A DNA stretch of 64,000 nucleotides from Albimonas sp963977235 (GCF_963977235.1 NZ_CAXBOD010000010.1:38440-102439), one strand, 5' to 3'. Positions 54,133-62,812 are shown, numbered from the stretch's first letter. Notes: generated from the letters alone by a model not told the origin. Numbers and translations: made by a program.

Positions 54133-56154
54133 ATGTCCCGCGCCCCTCACTGCCGGTCCGCGGACGGCCGTCCCGGGCGCGCGAGCTCGGTCCGCGCGGT
54201 CGCCGCCCGGCCCCGGGCGCCCTGCGTCGGCGACCTTCTTGGGGCGCTGGCGCTCGTCCTGCTGGCCGCGCTGGCCTGGTCCGGCCCGGCGAGCGGGCAG
54301 TCCGGGCCCGAGAGCGAGGCCGAACCCTTGGTGGCCGAAGTGGCGGTGGGCTGGTTTCCCCTGCCGCCCTACCTGATCTCGAGCCCTGGCAACGTGCCCG
54401 GCGGCTTTGGCGCCGAGGTGTTTGTCGAGGCCGCCCGCGACGCCGGCCTGCGCCCGGTGTTCCGCGCCTTCGACAGCCCGGGGGACGCGTTGCAGGCGCT
54501 GCGCGACGGCCGGGTGCAGGCGCTCGCGGTGTTGGGCGTCTCCGACGAGCGCCGCGAGATGATCGATTTCACCCGTCCGCTGGTCGAGGTGCGAAGCGGC
54601 CTCTTCGCCTCGGCCCGCAACGCCGAACGGCTGGCCGGGGCGCGAGAGGCGGGCGACCTCGAGGGCGCCCGGGTCGGCTACCAGGCCGGCGGTCTTGGCC
54701 GCAGACTGGCCGAGGCTTTGCCGGGCGCCACGCCGCTCTCGATCGTCGGCTTCAGCTACCTGATGGAGACGCTCGCCGACGGCGGGGTCGACGCGGTGGT
54801 GCTGCTCGAGGAGACGTTCGACCGCGGGGTCTTCGCGCTCGACCAGCAGGGTCGATTCGCGCGCGTCGGGCCGTGGCTGCGCGTGACGCCGGTCGCGATC
54901 GCCGTCGACCGCCGTCTGCCGGGCCTCGCGAAGCGCCTCGACCAGGCGATCGAGGCGATGCAGGCCGGCGGCCGATTCGCCGAGCTCGAGGACCGCTGGT
55001 TCGGCCCCCCGCCCTCGTGGTGGACCCGCGAGCGCATCGCGTTTGGCTCGGTCGCGGTGCTGGGCGGGGCGATGTTCCTGGGCGGCGCGCTGCTCTGGCA
55101 GGTGCGCGAACGCGAGCGCGCGGGCCGCCTGGCCGAGGCGCGTCGCTTCGGCGCCGAACAGGCGCGCCTTGCCGAGGCGCTGGCCTTCAAGAACTCCGAG
55201 CTCGAATCCCGCTCCCGCGACATGGAGCGGCTGCTTTACGTCGTCTCCCACGATCTCAAGAGCCCGCTGGTCTCGATCGGCGGCTTTGCGCGCCGTCTCG
55301 ACCGCCATCTCGACCAGGGCGACGCCGAGAAGGCGCGCTCCGCGTCCGAGCGGATCTCGCGCAACGTCCACGCGATGTCCGAGCTGATCGAGGGGATCCT
55401 GCGCCTTGGCCGCGCCGGGGCGGGGGATGCGCGTCTCGCCTGGGTGGAGGTCGACCGCGTCGCCGACGCGGTGGCCGAGGCGCTCTCCAGCCGGCTGGAG
55501 CGCGCGCGCGCGCGCCTGATCGTGATGCGCCCCCTGCCGGTGGTCCGCGCCGACGAGGTGCTGTTGCGCCAGGCCCTGCAGAATCTGGTCGAGAACGCCG
55601 TGCGCTACGGCTGTCCCGAACCGGGAATGACGGTCGAGGTGATCTCGCGCAGCCGCGGCGGCCTGGTCGAGATCGGCGTGCGCGACCAGGGTCCGGGCGT
55701 GGCCGCGAAGGACCGCGAGCGGATCTTCGACCTCTATCGCCGCGGTCTTGGCGCGGGCTCGACCGAGGAGGGCGCCGGCCTGGGACTCGCGACCGTGCGC
55801 AAGATCGCCGAGCGGCACGGGGGGCGTGTAGGCGTCGACTCCCGCCCCGGCCACGGCGCGACCTTCTGGATCGGCTTCCCGGTCGGCCCCGATGTGGCCC
55901 TTGCCGAGCACGCCGAGGACAGCGCCGCCGCCGCCGGCCGCAGCTTCGAGGCGCGTCCCTTCGCCTTCGCCGCCCCCCAGGACGATCCGGTCGCCGCCCC
56001 CGTGGGCGAGCCGGTCGCGCTTGACGCGCCCCCCTTCGCCGCGCCGGCCGGCGCCGACCATGCCGAGCCGTCGCCGCCCGCCTCCCCCGATCCGCATGAG
56101 CCGTCCCCCACGACCGCTGGCGGGCGGGGCGCCCATGAAAGGAGCGTCGCGTGA
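54133..56154 (+). CDS. Sensor histidine kinase with periplasmic solute-binding domain
   Basis: Protein of 673 residues. An N-terminal signal/anchor segment (about 36-56) is followed by a periplasmic family 3 solute-binding-type domain (about 60-290; ALQALRDGRVQALAVLGVSDERREMIDFTRPL is typical). A membrane helix lies at about 305-325, then a coiled linker. The HisKA box SHDLKSPLVSI has phospho-acceptor His373. The HATPase_c domain shows the N box (NLVENAVRYG), DQGPGV and GAGLGLATVRKI. A 90-residue Ala/Pro-rich tail ends the protein. GAAGGAG lies 5 bases before the ATG. The layout is BvgS/EvgS-like, so it probably senses a small amino-acid-like ligand. It overlaps the response regulator by 4 bases (GTGA). 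Confidence 0.92.
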   Translation: MSRAPHCRSADGRPGRASSVRAVAARPRAPCVGDLLGALALVLLAALAWSGPASGQSGPESEAEPLVAEVAVGWFPLPPYLISSPGNVPGGFGAEVFVEAARDAGLRPVFRAFDSPGDALQALRDGRVQALAVLGVSDERREMIDFTRPLVEVRSGLFASARNAERLAGAREAGDLEGARVGYQAGGLGRRLAEALPGATPLSIVGFSYLMETLADGGVDAVVLLEETFDRGVFALDQQGRFARVGPWLRVTPVAIAVDRRLPGLAKRLDQAIEAMQAGGRFAELEDRWFGPPPSWWTRERIAFGSVAVLGGAMFLGGALLWQVRERERAGRLAEARRFGAEQARLAEALAFKNSELESRSRDMERLLYVVSHDLKSPLVSIGGFARRLDRHLDQGDAEKARSASERISRNVHAMSELIEGILRLGRAGAGDARLAWVEVDRVADAVAEALSSRLERARARLIVMRPLPVVRADEVLLRQALQNLVENAVRYGCPEPGMTVEVISRSRGGLVEIGVRDQGPGVAAKDRERIFDLYRRGLGAGSTEEGAGLGLATVRKIAERHGGRVGVDSRPGHGATFWIGFPVGPDVALAEHAEDSAAAAGRSFEARPFAFAAPQDDPVAAPVGEPVALDAPPFAAPAGADHAEPSPPASPDPHEPSPTTAGGRGAHERSVA

Positions 56155-56612
56155 CCTCCCAGGACCCGTTCCGCATCCTGCTCGTGGAGGACAACGAGGA
56201 CCATGCCGAACTGATCATGGAGATCCTCGAGGACGCCACCGCGCCCGTCGACGTGCGGCGCTGCGTTGACGGGGAGATGGCGCTCGCCTGTCTGTCCCGG
56301 TCGCGCGACGACCCCTCGGTCCACCTTCCGGACCTGGTGCTGCTCGACCTCGACATGCCGCGCATGGACGGGTTCCAGACGCTGGCGGCGCTGAAAGCCG
56401 ACCCGCGGACGCGACGGATCCCCGTGGTGATCCTGACCACCTCTCGCGCCCGGCAGGACGTCGCCCGGGCGCTCGACGGACATGCCAACTCCTATGTCTG
56501 CAAGACTGCGGATTTCGCCGCTCTCGAAGATTTGCTGGCTGAGGTTCGGCGATACTGGACCCAGGCGAACTTGCGCCCGGGGCCGATCCTGGACGACGCC
56601 CTGGGCGTCTGA
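56151..56612 (+). CDS. Single-domain response regulator (Rcp1-like)
   Basis: Receiver-only protein of 153 residues: acidic pocket VEDNED, phospho-acceptor Asp in VLLDLDMPRMDG, Thr/Ser switch VVILTTS, and Lys in SYVCKTADF. The usual Lys-Pro is Lys-Thr here. Receivers of this type (ILLVEDNEDHAELI...) relay phosphate from phytochrome- or hybrid-type kinases and have no output domain. The GTG start overlaps the kinase stop by 4 bases, so the two are translationally coupled and are a cognate pair. Confidence 0.93.
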   Translation: MTSQDPFRILLVEDNEDHAELIMEILEDATAPVDVRRCVDGEMALACLSRSRDDPSVHLPDLVLLDLDMPRMDGFQTLAALKADPRTRRIPVVILTTSRARQDVARALDGHANSYVCKTADFAALEDLLAEVRRYWTQANLRPGPILDDALGV

Positions 56613-56733
56613 CCGGGACGTTTCTCCGAAAATCCGAACCGACCGGGCGCCGCGGGCGCCCGGCCTGGCCGTCAAGGAAACCTTTCCTCAACCAAGGCGG
56701 ACCTAATCTGAGTGCGAGGCGAAGAGCGGGCCG

Positions 56734-57240
56734 ATGGGAACAACGATGCGGTGTCTGATCGTCGAAGACTATGTCGAGCTGGCCGAACTCTGGCGGCTTG
56801 AACTTGCCGACCTGGGATTCGAGGCCGTGGCGGTGAACTCAGCCGAGGCTGCGTTCGCGCAAATGCTCCTGATTCCCTTTGATCTGGTGATCGCGGACCT
56901 GGGCCTGCCGGACGGCTCCGGCCTGACCGTGGCGCAGAGCGCGGCGATCCGCGCCCCCGGCGCGGCGGTGATCGTGGTCACCGGCCAGGCCGATTATCCT
57001 CACGGGGAACTCTTCGGGATGTCCACCAACATCGTCGCAGTGTTCCGCAAGACCTCCGACCTCAACGACATGCTCGCCTTCGCCGACCATCTGCGAAGCA
57101 AGCGCGCCCGGGCCCTCGATCTGGCCGACGCGCCCCGCGTCCAGACCGCCGAGGGAGCGACGCGCTCCCACGCCGCCGCGGACCGCGAGACGGCGTTCCC
57201 GGACGCCCCCCCCCGGGCCCGAATGCGCGCTGCCGGGTGA
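56734..57240 (+). CDS. Second single-domain response regulator
   Basis: Protein of 168 residues with one receiver domain: VEDYVE, phospho-acceptor in LVIADLGLPDGSGL, VIVVTG, and a conserved-position Lys in AVFRKTSDLNDM, again without the following Pro. About 45 disordered Ala/Arg-rich residues follow, with no DNA-binding domain. It lies 121 bases after the first regulator, in the same orientation, and probably belongs to the same signalling unit. ATG 56746 (MRCLIVED) is an alternative start four codons on. Confidence 0.88.
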   Translation: MGTTMRCLIVEDYVELAELWRLELADLGFEAVAVNSAEAAFAQMLLIPFDLVIADLGLPDGSGLTVAQSAAIRAPGAAVIVVTGQADYPHGELFGMSTNIVAVFRKTSDLNDMLAFADHLRSKRARALDLADAPRVQTAEGATRSHAAADRETAFPDAPPRARMRAAG

Positions 57241-57909
57241 TCCGGCCGCGCGCATATGGGCTCGGGAGAGGCGCTGACGAGCTGCCGCGGGGTCCATAGA
57301 TCCAACCCATGCGCCGGAAAACGTCTCGGCCGACCGCACTCTGCGGTCGCAGGCGCTCCCGGCGCCGCGGATCCTCGCCATCCAGGACGTGACGGCGAAA
57401 CGCGCGCTCGTTTGACGAGCGTCGGTGTCCATTGACCGTCTCCCTGGTTCTTCCCCTCCAACGACCGAGCGACCGGGCACTCGCCGCCCGGAAGCGCGCC
57501 GCAAGGGCGTCGCGGGAAGGCGCGACCGATGGGTCGAGCCCGGAAGGGCGGGCCGAGCGTGCGCCGCAGGGTCCGCGCGCGATCTCCTCGCATCTCATCT
57601 GGAGCCCGCGCCGAACGGGCAGCCGTCGCTCGTTCAGGAGCCGGGCGCCGCTGCCCCGCGCGCCGGCATGGGCGGGCCAGGCCGCAGAATCCCGACTGCG
57701 ACGCGCACGCGGGGGAACGCCCGCGGCATAGGCCTGAACAGTGGGAGAGGACGCTTCGAATTCCCGCGAGGGCTGCCCGTATCCCTGAGCCAGAAGGCGA
57801 CCGGGGCCCGGCACGCGGCGCGCGTCGGTCTCCGGTCGACGAGGCCCATGCCGGCGGCTGAGGGAACCCAGGTTCAGCGTCCGCTGGCCGGCTGCGCCCG
57901 TGCTCCGCC
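57241..57909. other. Gene-free stretch with two strong hairpins
   Basis: About 670 bases without a convincing gene; the open frames here lack ribosome-binding sites and coding character. Two perfect hairpins stand out. CGACCGCA-CTC-TGCGGTCG (57331-57349) could end transcription of the response-regulator unit, although it lacks a following T run. CGCTCGT-TTG-ACGAGCG (57405-57421) lies 55 bases further on. The rest is Arg/Ala-biased GC-rich sequence, possibly a decayed gene. Confidence 0.5.
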
Positions 57910-58737
57910 TCAGGCCTTCCAGTCGGGGTCGCGCTTCTCGAGAAACGCCTGCACGCCCTCGGCCGTGTCGCGGTGGAGCATGTTCTCGGCCATCACCCGG
58001 CCGGTGTAGGCGTAGGCGGCCTCCAGGCTCATGCCGGCCTGGGCGTAGAACGCCTCCTTGCCGATGCGCACCGCCACGCCCAGCTTGGCGGCCACCGTGC
58101 GGGCCAGATCGAGCGCGGCGTCGGACTGCGACCCCTCGGGGACCACGCGGTTGACGAGGCCGATCTCGCGAGCGCGGGCGGCGTCGATGAACTCGCCCGT
58201 GGTCAGCATCTCGAAGGCGTGCTTGGCGGGCGCATTGCGCGTCAGCGCCACCATCGGCGTCGAGCAGAACAGGCCGATGTTCACGCCGTTCACCCCGAAG
58301 CGCGTCGTGTCGGCGGCCACCGCCATGTCGCAGGTCGCCACCAGCTGGCAGCCCGCGGCCGTGGCCACGCCGTGCACCTCGGCGATCACCGGCTGGGGCA
58401 GGCGGGTGATCGCGGTCATCATCCGCCCGCACTGCGCGAACAGGGCGGTGTAGCAGGCCCGGCCCCCGTCGGGCGATTGCCGCGCGGCCTGCATCTCGCG
58501 CAGGTCGTGGCCCGCGCAGAAGGCCTTGCCGGCGCCGCGCAGGATCACCGCCTTCACCTGCGGCTCGCCCGCCAGCCGGTCGAGCTCGGTCTGCAGGCGG
58601 GTCAGCATCGCCTCGGAGAGGGCGTTGATCTTCCGGGGCTGGTTCAGCGTCAGGCGCGCCACGGGGCCGAGGTCCTCGCGCAGCAGGAGGTCCTCGGCGG
58701 CCGGGGCGTCGGCGACGCTCTGGGTGTTCGCGGTCAT
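57910..58737 (-). CDS. Enoyl-CoA hydratase/isomerase family protein (ECHDC3-like)
   Basis: Crotonase-fold protein of 275 residues. The oxyanion-hole segments are GKAFCAGHDLREM and HGVATAAGCQLVATCDMAVA. Against classical enoyl-CoA hydratase, the first catalytic Glu (in FGQPE of the rat enzyme) aligns with Gly in FGVNG. The second aligns with Glu in AFEMLTTGE. This one-Glu state, together with GLFCSTPMVAL, is typical of the ECHDC3-like subgroup, so ordinary hydratase activity is doubtful. The start at 58737 (MTANTQSV) follows GGGAGG; the frame is open for a further 21 codons upstream. It diverges from the thioesterase gene. Confidence 0.9.
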   Translation of the reverse strand: MTANTQSVADAPAAEDLLLREDLGPVARLTLNQPRKINALSEAMLTRLQTELDRLAGEPQVKAVILRGAGKAFCAGHDLREMQAARQSPDGGRACYTALFAQCGRMMTAITRLPQPVIAEVHGVATAAGCQLVATCDMAVAADTTRFGVNGVNIGLFCSTPMVALTRNAPAKHAFEMLTTGEFIDAARAREIGLVNRVVPEGSQSDAALDLARTVAAKLGVAVRIGKEAFYAQAGMSLEAAYAYTGRVMAENMLHRDTAEGVQAFLEKRDPDWKA

Positions 58738-58878
58738 GGCGGGCCTCCCGGGGCTGGTCTGGGTCGGGGCGACCATAGCGCCGCGAGGGGCCTCGCCCAA
58801 GCCCCGCGCTTGACCCCGGCCCCCGCGCCCGCGATCAATCCCGCCCGAGAGCGTTCAGCGCCGAAGGGGAGGAACCGC

Positions 58879-59298
58879 ATGCAGCCGCTGATGACCGAGA
58901 CCGAGCTCGCCGTCTATCTCGACGAGGTGTTCCCGGAGATGGAGGGCAAGTTCGTCATCGAGGAGGTCGCGTCGATGTTCGCCCGCGTGCGCCGCAAGGT
59001 CACGCCCGAGGACCTGCGGCCTGGCGGCACCGTCTCGGGGCCCACGATGTTCGGCCTGGCCGACTGCGCCTTCTACGCGGTGACGCTGGCGATGATCGGG
59101 CGTCAGGCGCTGGCGGTGACCACCTCGTGCAGCATCAACTTCATGCGCAAGCCCGAGCCGCGCGACCTGGTCTGCGAGGCGCGGATCCTGAAGCTGGGCC
59201 GGGCGTTGGTGGTGGGGGACTGCACGATCTTCTCGCCCGGCGTCTCGGGGCCGGTGGCGCACGCCACGCTGACCTACTCGATCCCGCCCGCGGGCTGA
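58879..59298 (+). CDS. PaaI-type hotdog thioesterase
   Basis: Protein of 139 residues with the hotdog fold: RPGGTVSGPTMFGLADCAFYAVTLAMIG (central helix with catalytic-type residues), VTTSCSINFMRKP and ALVVGDCTIFSPG. Family members hydrolyse acyl-CoA thioesters. GGGGAGG precedes the ATG. Its last 25 bases overlap the 3' end of the convergent LytTR gene. The enoyl-CoA hydratase-like neighbour suggests acyl-CoA metabolism as the shared theme. Confidence 0.9.
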   Translation: MQPLMTETELAVYLDEVFPEMEGKFVIEEVASMFARVRRKVTPEDLRPGGTVSGPTMFGLADCAFYAVTLAMIGRQALAVTTSCSINFMRKPEPRDLVCEARILKLGRALVVGDCTIFSPGVSGPVAHATLTYSIPPAG

Positions 59299-60218
59299 TC
59301 GGGCCGGGCGTCGCGGGGGGCGGGCAGCCAGCCGGCCTCGCGCAGCGCCGGGACCCGTCCGCGGCTGACCGGAATCCGCTCGCCGCCCGTCAGCTGCAGC
59401 ATCGCCCGGTCGCCGTCGCGCCAGACGGCGGCCACGGCCCTGCGCGCCACCCAGTGCGAGCGGTGCACCTGCATCCCCTCGACCGGCGCGCATTCGGCGA
59501 TGGCGTCGCCCAGTCGCAGGAGCACCAGTTCGGCCCCGCGGTCGGTGACGACCTCGACATAGTGGTCCTGCATCGACAGGCGCCGAAGGGCGCCGCGGCG
59601 CTCGGGCGACAGCCGCTCCAGCAGGCGTGGCGACGGGGCCCCCGCGGGCGCGGGCAGGGCGCCGGCGGGCAGGGTGAGGGCGGGCGGGGCGACGGGGGGG
59701 CGGGCGACGCGCGGTTCGACGGGAGGCCGGGGCGGGGCGGGGGGCGTCGGGCGCGGCGTCTCGCGCGGGCCCAGGCCGCCGGCGTCGCCCAGCGGGATGG
59801 CCATCGCCCGGGCGTTGATCGCCAGGATCAGCGTCAGCGCCGCCGAGATCGGAAGGATCGCCAGCACCGCCGTCATCGTGAAGGGCGAATCGAGGAACAC
59901 CGCGCGCAGCCCCGCGACGGTCGCGGCGATCGGCAGGGCTGTCGCGCCGACAGTCGCGGCCAGCAGCGCCGCGGGTCCCGCCTGCGGCCGCAGCGCCGAG
60001 ATCAGGGCCGCGCCGAGGATACCCAGCCCCCAGCAGGCCGTGTGCAGCAGGATCCAGAACGCCGTCAGGCCGAGGGGAGAGAGTCGCTCGGCCGTCCCGA
60101 ACGGCGCCACGATGCAGAACACCGCGACCACCGAGACGAAGGCGAGCCACAGCCGACGGCATCGCAGCCGGTCCTGCAGTTCACGAAGCGCAAGATGCAG
60201 CGTACTGAAAACACTCAT
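59274..60218 (-). CDS. Membrane-bound LytTR-type transcription regulator
   Basis: Protein of about 314 residues. The N-terminal half has about four hydrophobic helices (LWLAFVSVVAVFCIVAPF, LTAFWILLHTACWGLGILGAALI, ALLAATVGATALPIAATVAGL, MTAVLAILPISAALTLILAI). A Pro-rich linker and a C-terminal LytTR DNA-binding domain follow (QDHYVEVVTDRGAELVLLRLGDAI, MQVHRSHWVARRAV, LQLTGGERIPVSRGRVPAL). It should bind DNA as a membrane-anchored regulator without a receiver domain. The start at 60218 gives a sensible first residue, but no clear ribosome-binding site confirms it. It overlaps the thioesterase gene tail-to-tail by 25 bases. Confidence 0.88.
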   Translation of the reverse strand: MSVFSTLHLALRELQDRLRCRRLWLAFVSVVAVFCIVAPFGTAERLSPLGLTAFWILLHTACWGLGILGAALISALRPQAGPAALLAATVGATALPIAATVAGLRAVFLDSPFTMTAVLAILPISAALTLILAINARAMAIPLGDAGGLGPRETPRPTPPAPPRPPVEPRVARPPVAPPALTLPAGALPAPAGAPSPRLLERLSPERRGALRRLSMQDHYVEVVTDRGAELVLLRLGDAIAECAPVEGMQVHRSHWVARRAVAAVWRDGDRAMLQLTGGERIPVSRGRVPALREAGWLPAPRDARPDQPAGGIE

Positions 60219-60821
60219 GGAAGGACCGTCATTCGCGAATTGGCGGGGCGGTTTGCGAAACGCAGATTGCCGCGAGGAGACCGCGGAGTCCACATCGCAG
60301 CGCGTCGTCGCCGGGCCCCTGGTCCTGCCGCGGCGCGGACGGGAGCCGGCCGCCGGCGTTCGCCAGGGAGGCGACGCCGCGCAGGAAGCGCCGTCCTCGA
60401 CCCTCGCGGGCGCCTGTCTGGGGCGGGCGGCTCGTGCGGCGGTCGAGCGGGAGAAGGCGCGCGCGGTCGCTCGACGATCGCGCCCTTCTCCCGCGCCCCT
60501 CGCCCCTCTGTCTCGCGCTGTTCGCTCGCCTCTTCGGGGCCCCGTGTCTCGTCGGGCGGGACGCGTCGGCGTTCCGCGGCGTCGCGGTTTCGGGGCGCGG
60601 GGGTGCAGAAATATGGGGTATCTGGATACCTTATTGCGAAGAGTTTGAAAACATGGGTCTATTTCCGGCCTGTCCGGATCAAAGCCAGTTGACTCGGCCA
60701 CGGGATCGCTTAGAAGGCGCGCATCCGTCCGGCGAACGCTCCGAGCTTCGCCCCTGACGCCGCCGGCCGCCCCGTTCCTCCGGGAGCGTCTGGGCCCGGA
60801 GATGAAAGAGACGACGAACCG
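60219..60821. promoter_or_regulatory. Long intergenic region before rplM, with palindrome and promoter
   Basis: About 600 bases without a supported gene between the divergent LytTR regulator and rplM. A perfect 14-base palindrome, GGTATC-TG-GATACC, lies at 60617-60630 within a short AT-richer stretch. A promoter-like pair, TTGACT at 60689-60694 and TAGAAG at 60711-60716 with a 16-base spacer, lies about 105 bases before rplM and is the best candidate for the ribosomal-protein promoter. The first 350 bases are GC-rich and featureless to me. Confidence 0.55.
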
Positions 60822-61286
60822 ATGAAGACCTTTTCCGCCAAGCCGGCCGACATCGACAAGAAGTGGGTCGTGATCGACGCCGAGGGGCTGGTGCTGGGCC
60901 GCCTCGCCGCCCTGATCGCCATGCGCCTGCGTGGCAAGCACAAGCCCTCGTTCACGCCGCACATGGACATGGGCGACAACGTGATCGTGGTCAACGCCGA
61001 GAAGATCCAGCTGACCGGCCGCAAGCGCGCTGACAAGACCTACTACTGGCACACCGGCTACCCGGGCGGCATCAAGTCCCGCACCGCCGGCCAGATCCTC
61101 GAGGGCAAGTTCCCCGAGCGCGTGGTCGAGAAGGCCGTGCAGCGCATGATGCCGGGCGGTCCGCTGACCCGCAAGCAGCTGTCGAACCTGCGCGTCTATG
61201 CGGGCGCCGAGCACCCGCATGAGGCCCAGACCCCCGAGGCGATCGACGTGGCCGCCCTGAACTCCAAGAACACCCGGAGCGCCTGA
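60822..61286 (+). CDS. rplM: 50S ribosomal protein L13
   Basis: Protein of 154 residues. Signature segments are KTFSAKPADIDKKWVVIDAEGLVLGRLA, GDNVIVVNAEKIQLTGRK, YYWHTGYPGGIKS and VVEKAVQRMMPGGPLTRKQLSNLRVYAG. L13 is an early-assembly protein of the large subunit. It is followed by rpsI after 2 bases, the arrangement conserved in most bacteria. Confidence 0.98.
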   Translation: MKTFSAKPADIDKKWVVIDAEGLVLGRLAALIAMRLRGKHKPSFTPHMDMGDNVIVVNAEKIQLTGRKRADKTYYWHTGYPGGIKSRTAGQILEGKFPERVVEKAVQRMMPGGPLTRKQLSNLRVYAGAEHPHEAQTPEAIDVAALNSKNTRSA

Positions 61287-61288
61287 CG

Positions 61289-61783
61289 ATGGCCGACGAC
61301 GACGTGAAGACCCTCGACGACCTCTCCGAGCTGAGCCTGGAGGGCGACGCCCCCGCGGCCGAGCCCGCGATCCCGCGCGAGCCGATCCGCGACGCGCTCA
61401 ACCGCTCCTACGCGACCGGCAAGCGCAAGGACGCCGTGTCCCGCGTGTGGGTGAAGCCCGGCACCGGCAAGATCACGGTCAACGGCAAGGAGGCTGCGGC
61501 CTACTTCGCCCGCCCCGTGCTGCAGATGGTGATCGCGCAGCCCTTCGGCGTGGCCGGAGTGGACGGCCAGTTCGACGTGATGTGCACCGTCAAGGGCGGC
61601 GGCCTTTCGGGCCAGGCGGGCGCCGTGAAGCACGGCATCTCCAAGGCCCTGACGCTGTGGGATCCGTCCCTGCGTCCGGCCCTGAAGGCCGCCGGCTTCC
61701 TGACCCGCGACAGCCGCGTGGTCGAGCGCAAGAAGTACGGCCGCCGCAAGGCCCGCCGCTCCTTCCAGTTCTCCAAGCGCTGA
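61289..61783 (+). CDS. rpsI: 30S ribosomal protein S9
   Basis: Protein of 164 residues, with an N-terminal acidic extension of about 35 residues typical of Alphaproteobacteria before the S9 core (SYATGKRKDAVSRVWVKPG, ITVNGKEAAAYF, GGGLSGQAGAVKHGISKAL). The C-terminus is the conserved basic KKYGRRKARRSFQFSKR, whose final Lys-Arg reaches the ribosomal P site. It is co-transcribed with rplM and followed by a terminator. Confidence 0.98.
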   Translation: MADDDVKTLDDLSELSLEGDAPAAEPAIPREPIRDALNRSYATGKRKDAVSRVWVKPGTGKITVNGKEAAAYFARPVLQMVIAQPFGVAGVDGQFDVMCTVKGGGLSGQAGAVKHGISKALTLWDPSLRPALKAAGFLTRDSRVVERKKYGRRKARRSFQFSKR

Positions 61784-61791
61784 TACGGCCT

Positions 61792-61862
61792 CCCGCGCGC
61801 CTGCCGCGCGGGACCGATCGCCGGAACCTCACGCTCCGCGCCCCAGGCGCGGGGCGTTTTCA
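61792..61862 (+). terminator. Terminator of rplM-rpsI
   Basis: Two hairpins follow rpsI. The first is CCCGCGCG-CCTGC-CGCGCGGG (61792-61812). The second, at 61832-61856, has an 11-bp stem (one G-T pair) and a 3-base loop and is followed directly by TTTTCATTT, a classical intrinsic terminator. Confidence 0.88.
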
Positions 61863-61942
61863 TTTGCGCGCGATTTCGCCTTGCCGCCCGGCGCCCGCAG
61901 CGGCAGAAGCCCCCGCGGGAGCCGGCGACAGGAGATGCGGCC

Positions 61943-62812
61943 ATGCAAGGCGCCGTCGTTCGCGAAATCAGCTATGCCCACGGGGTCCGCACCCCGGCGG
62001 GCCGCCTGATGGTCCGCAGCCTTGAAAACCTCACCGGCCGCCCCTCGCTGATCCGCCGGGCCCGCGACTACGAGCGCGAGGTCGCCGCCGGGGCCGACTT
62101 CTGGGAGGTGATGGTCCGCCGCTACGGACTGACGCTCGACCTGGGCGAGGCGGGGCTGGAGCGGATCCCCGCCACGGGCCCGCTGGTGCTGGTCGCCAAC
62201 CACCCGTTCGGCATCCTCGACGGGCTGATCATGGGCCGGGTGCTGTCGGCCCGCCGCCCCGGGTTCCGGATCGTGGCCAACCATGTGTTCCGCAAGGCGC
62301 GAGAGCTGGACGAGGTGATCCTGCCGATCTCGTTCGACGGCGACCGCGAGGCGCAGCGCCTGAACCTGGAGACGCGGCGCCGCGCGCTTGCGCATCTCGA
62401 GGACGGGGGCGCGGTGGGCGTGTTTCCCGGGGGCGCGATCTCGACCTCGCGCGCGCCGTTCGGGCGGCCGATGGATCCGGCCTGGCGCACCTTCACCGCG
62501 CGGCTCGTCTCGCGCAGCGGGGCGGCGGTGGCGCCGGTCTATTTCGAGGGGGCGAACTCGCGCCTGTTCCAGCTCGCCTCTCACCTGCACGCCACCCTGC
62601 GGCTGGGCCTGCTGATCAACGAGTTCCGCCGCCAGGTCGGGGGCGTGGTGCGCGTGCGCATCGGCGAGCCGGTCCCCCCCGAGGAGATCGCCAGCCGCCG
62701 CAACGACGCCGCGGCGTTGATGGATCACCTGCGCCGCGCCACCTATGCGCTGGCGCCCGTGAGGCTTGCCGATATCGGCTACGGGTTCGACTTCGACGCC
62801 CCGCGGAGCTGA
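61943..62812 (+). CDS. Lysophospholipid acyltransferase-like protein
   Basis: Protein of 289 residues of the PlsC-like acyltransferase superfamily. The catalytic H-x4-D motif is in NHPFGILDG, followed by VFRKARELDEVILPI, GGAVGVFPGGAISTSR and AVAPVYFEGANSRLF. It transfers acyl chains to a glycerolipid or ornithine-lipid type acceptor at the inner membrane. It lacks obvious transmembrane helices, as in the haemolysin-like/OlsA-related branch. CAGGAG lies about 10 bases before ATG 61943. It stands between the rpsI terminator and argC. Confidence 0.88.
   Translation: MQGAVVREISYAHGVRTPAGRLMVRSLENLTGRPSLIRRARDYEREVAAGADFWEVMVRRYGLTLDLGEAGLERIPATGPLVLVANHPFGILDGLIMGRVLSARRPGFRIVANHVFRKARELDEVILPISFDGDREAQRLNLETRRRALAHLEDGGAVGVFPGGAISTSRAPFGRPMDPAWRTFTARLVSRSGAAVAPVYFEGANSRLFQLASHLHATLRLGLLINEFRRQVGGVVRVRIGEPVPPEEIASRRNDAAALMDHLRRATYALAPVRLADIGYGFDFDAPRS

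Noticed and set aside
57432..57731. Possible 99-residue protein between the second response regulator and the enoyl-CoA hydratase-like gene
   Set aside because: It has an Arg/Ala/Ser-rich shadow-like composition, no ribosome-binding site and overlapping open frames of equal quality.
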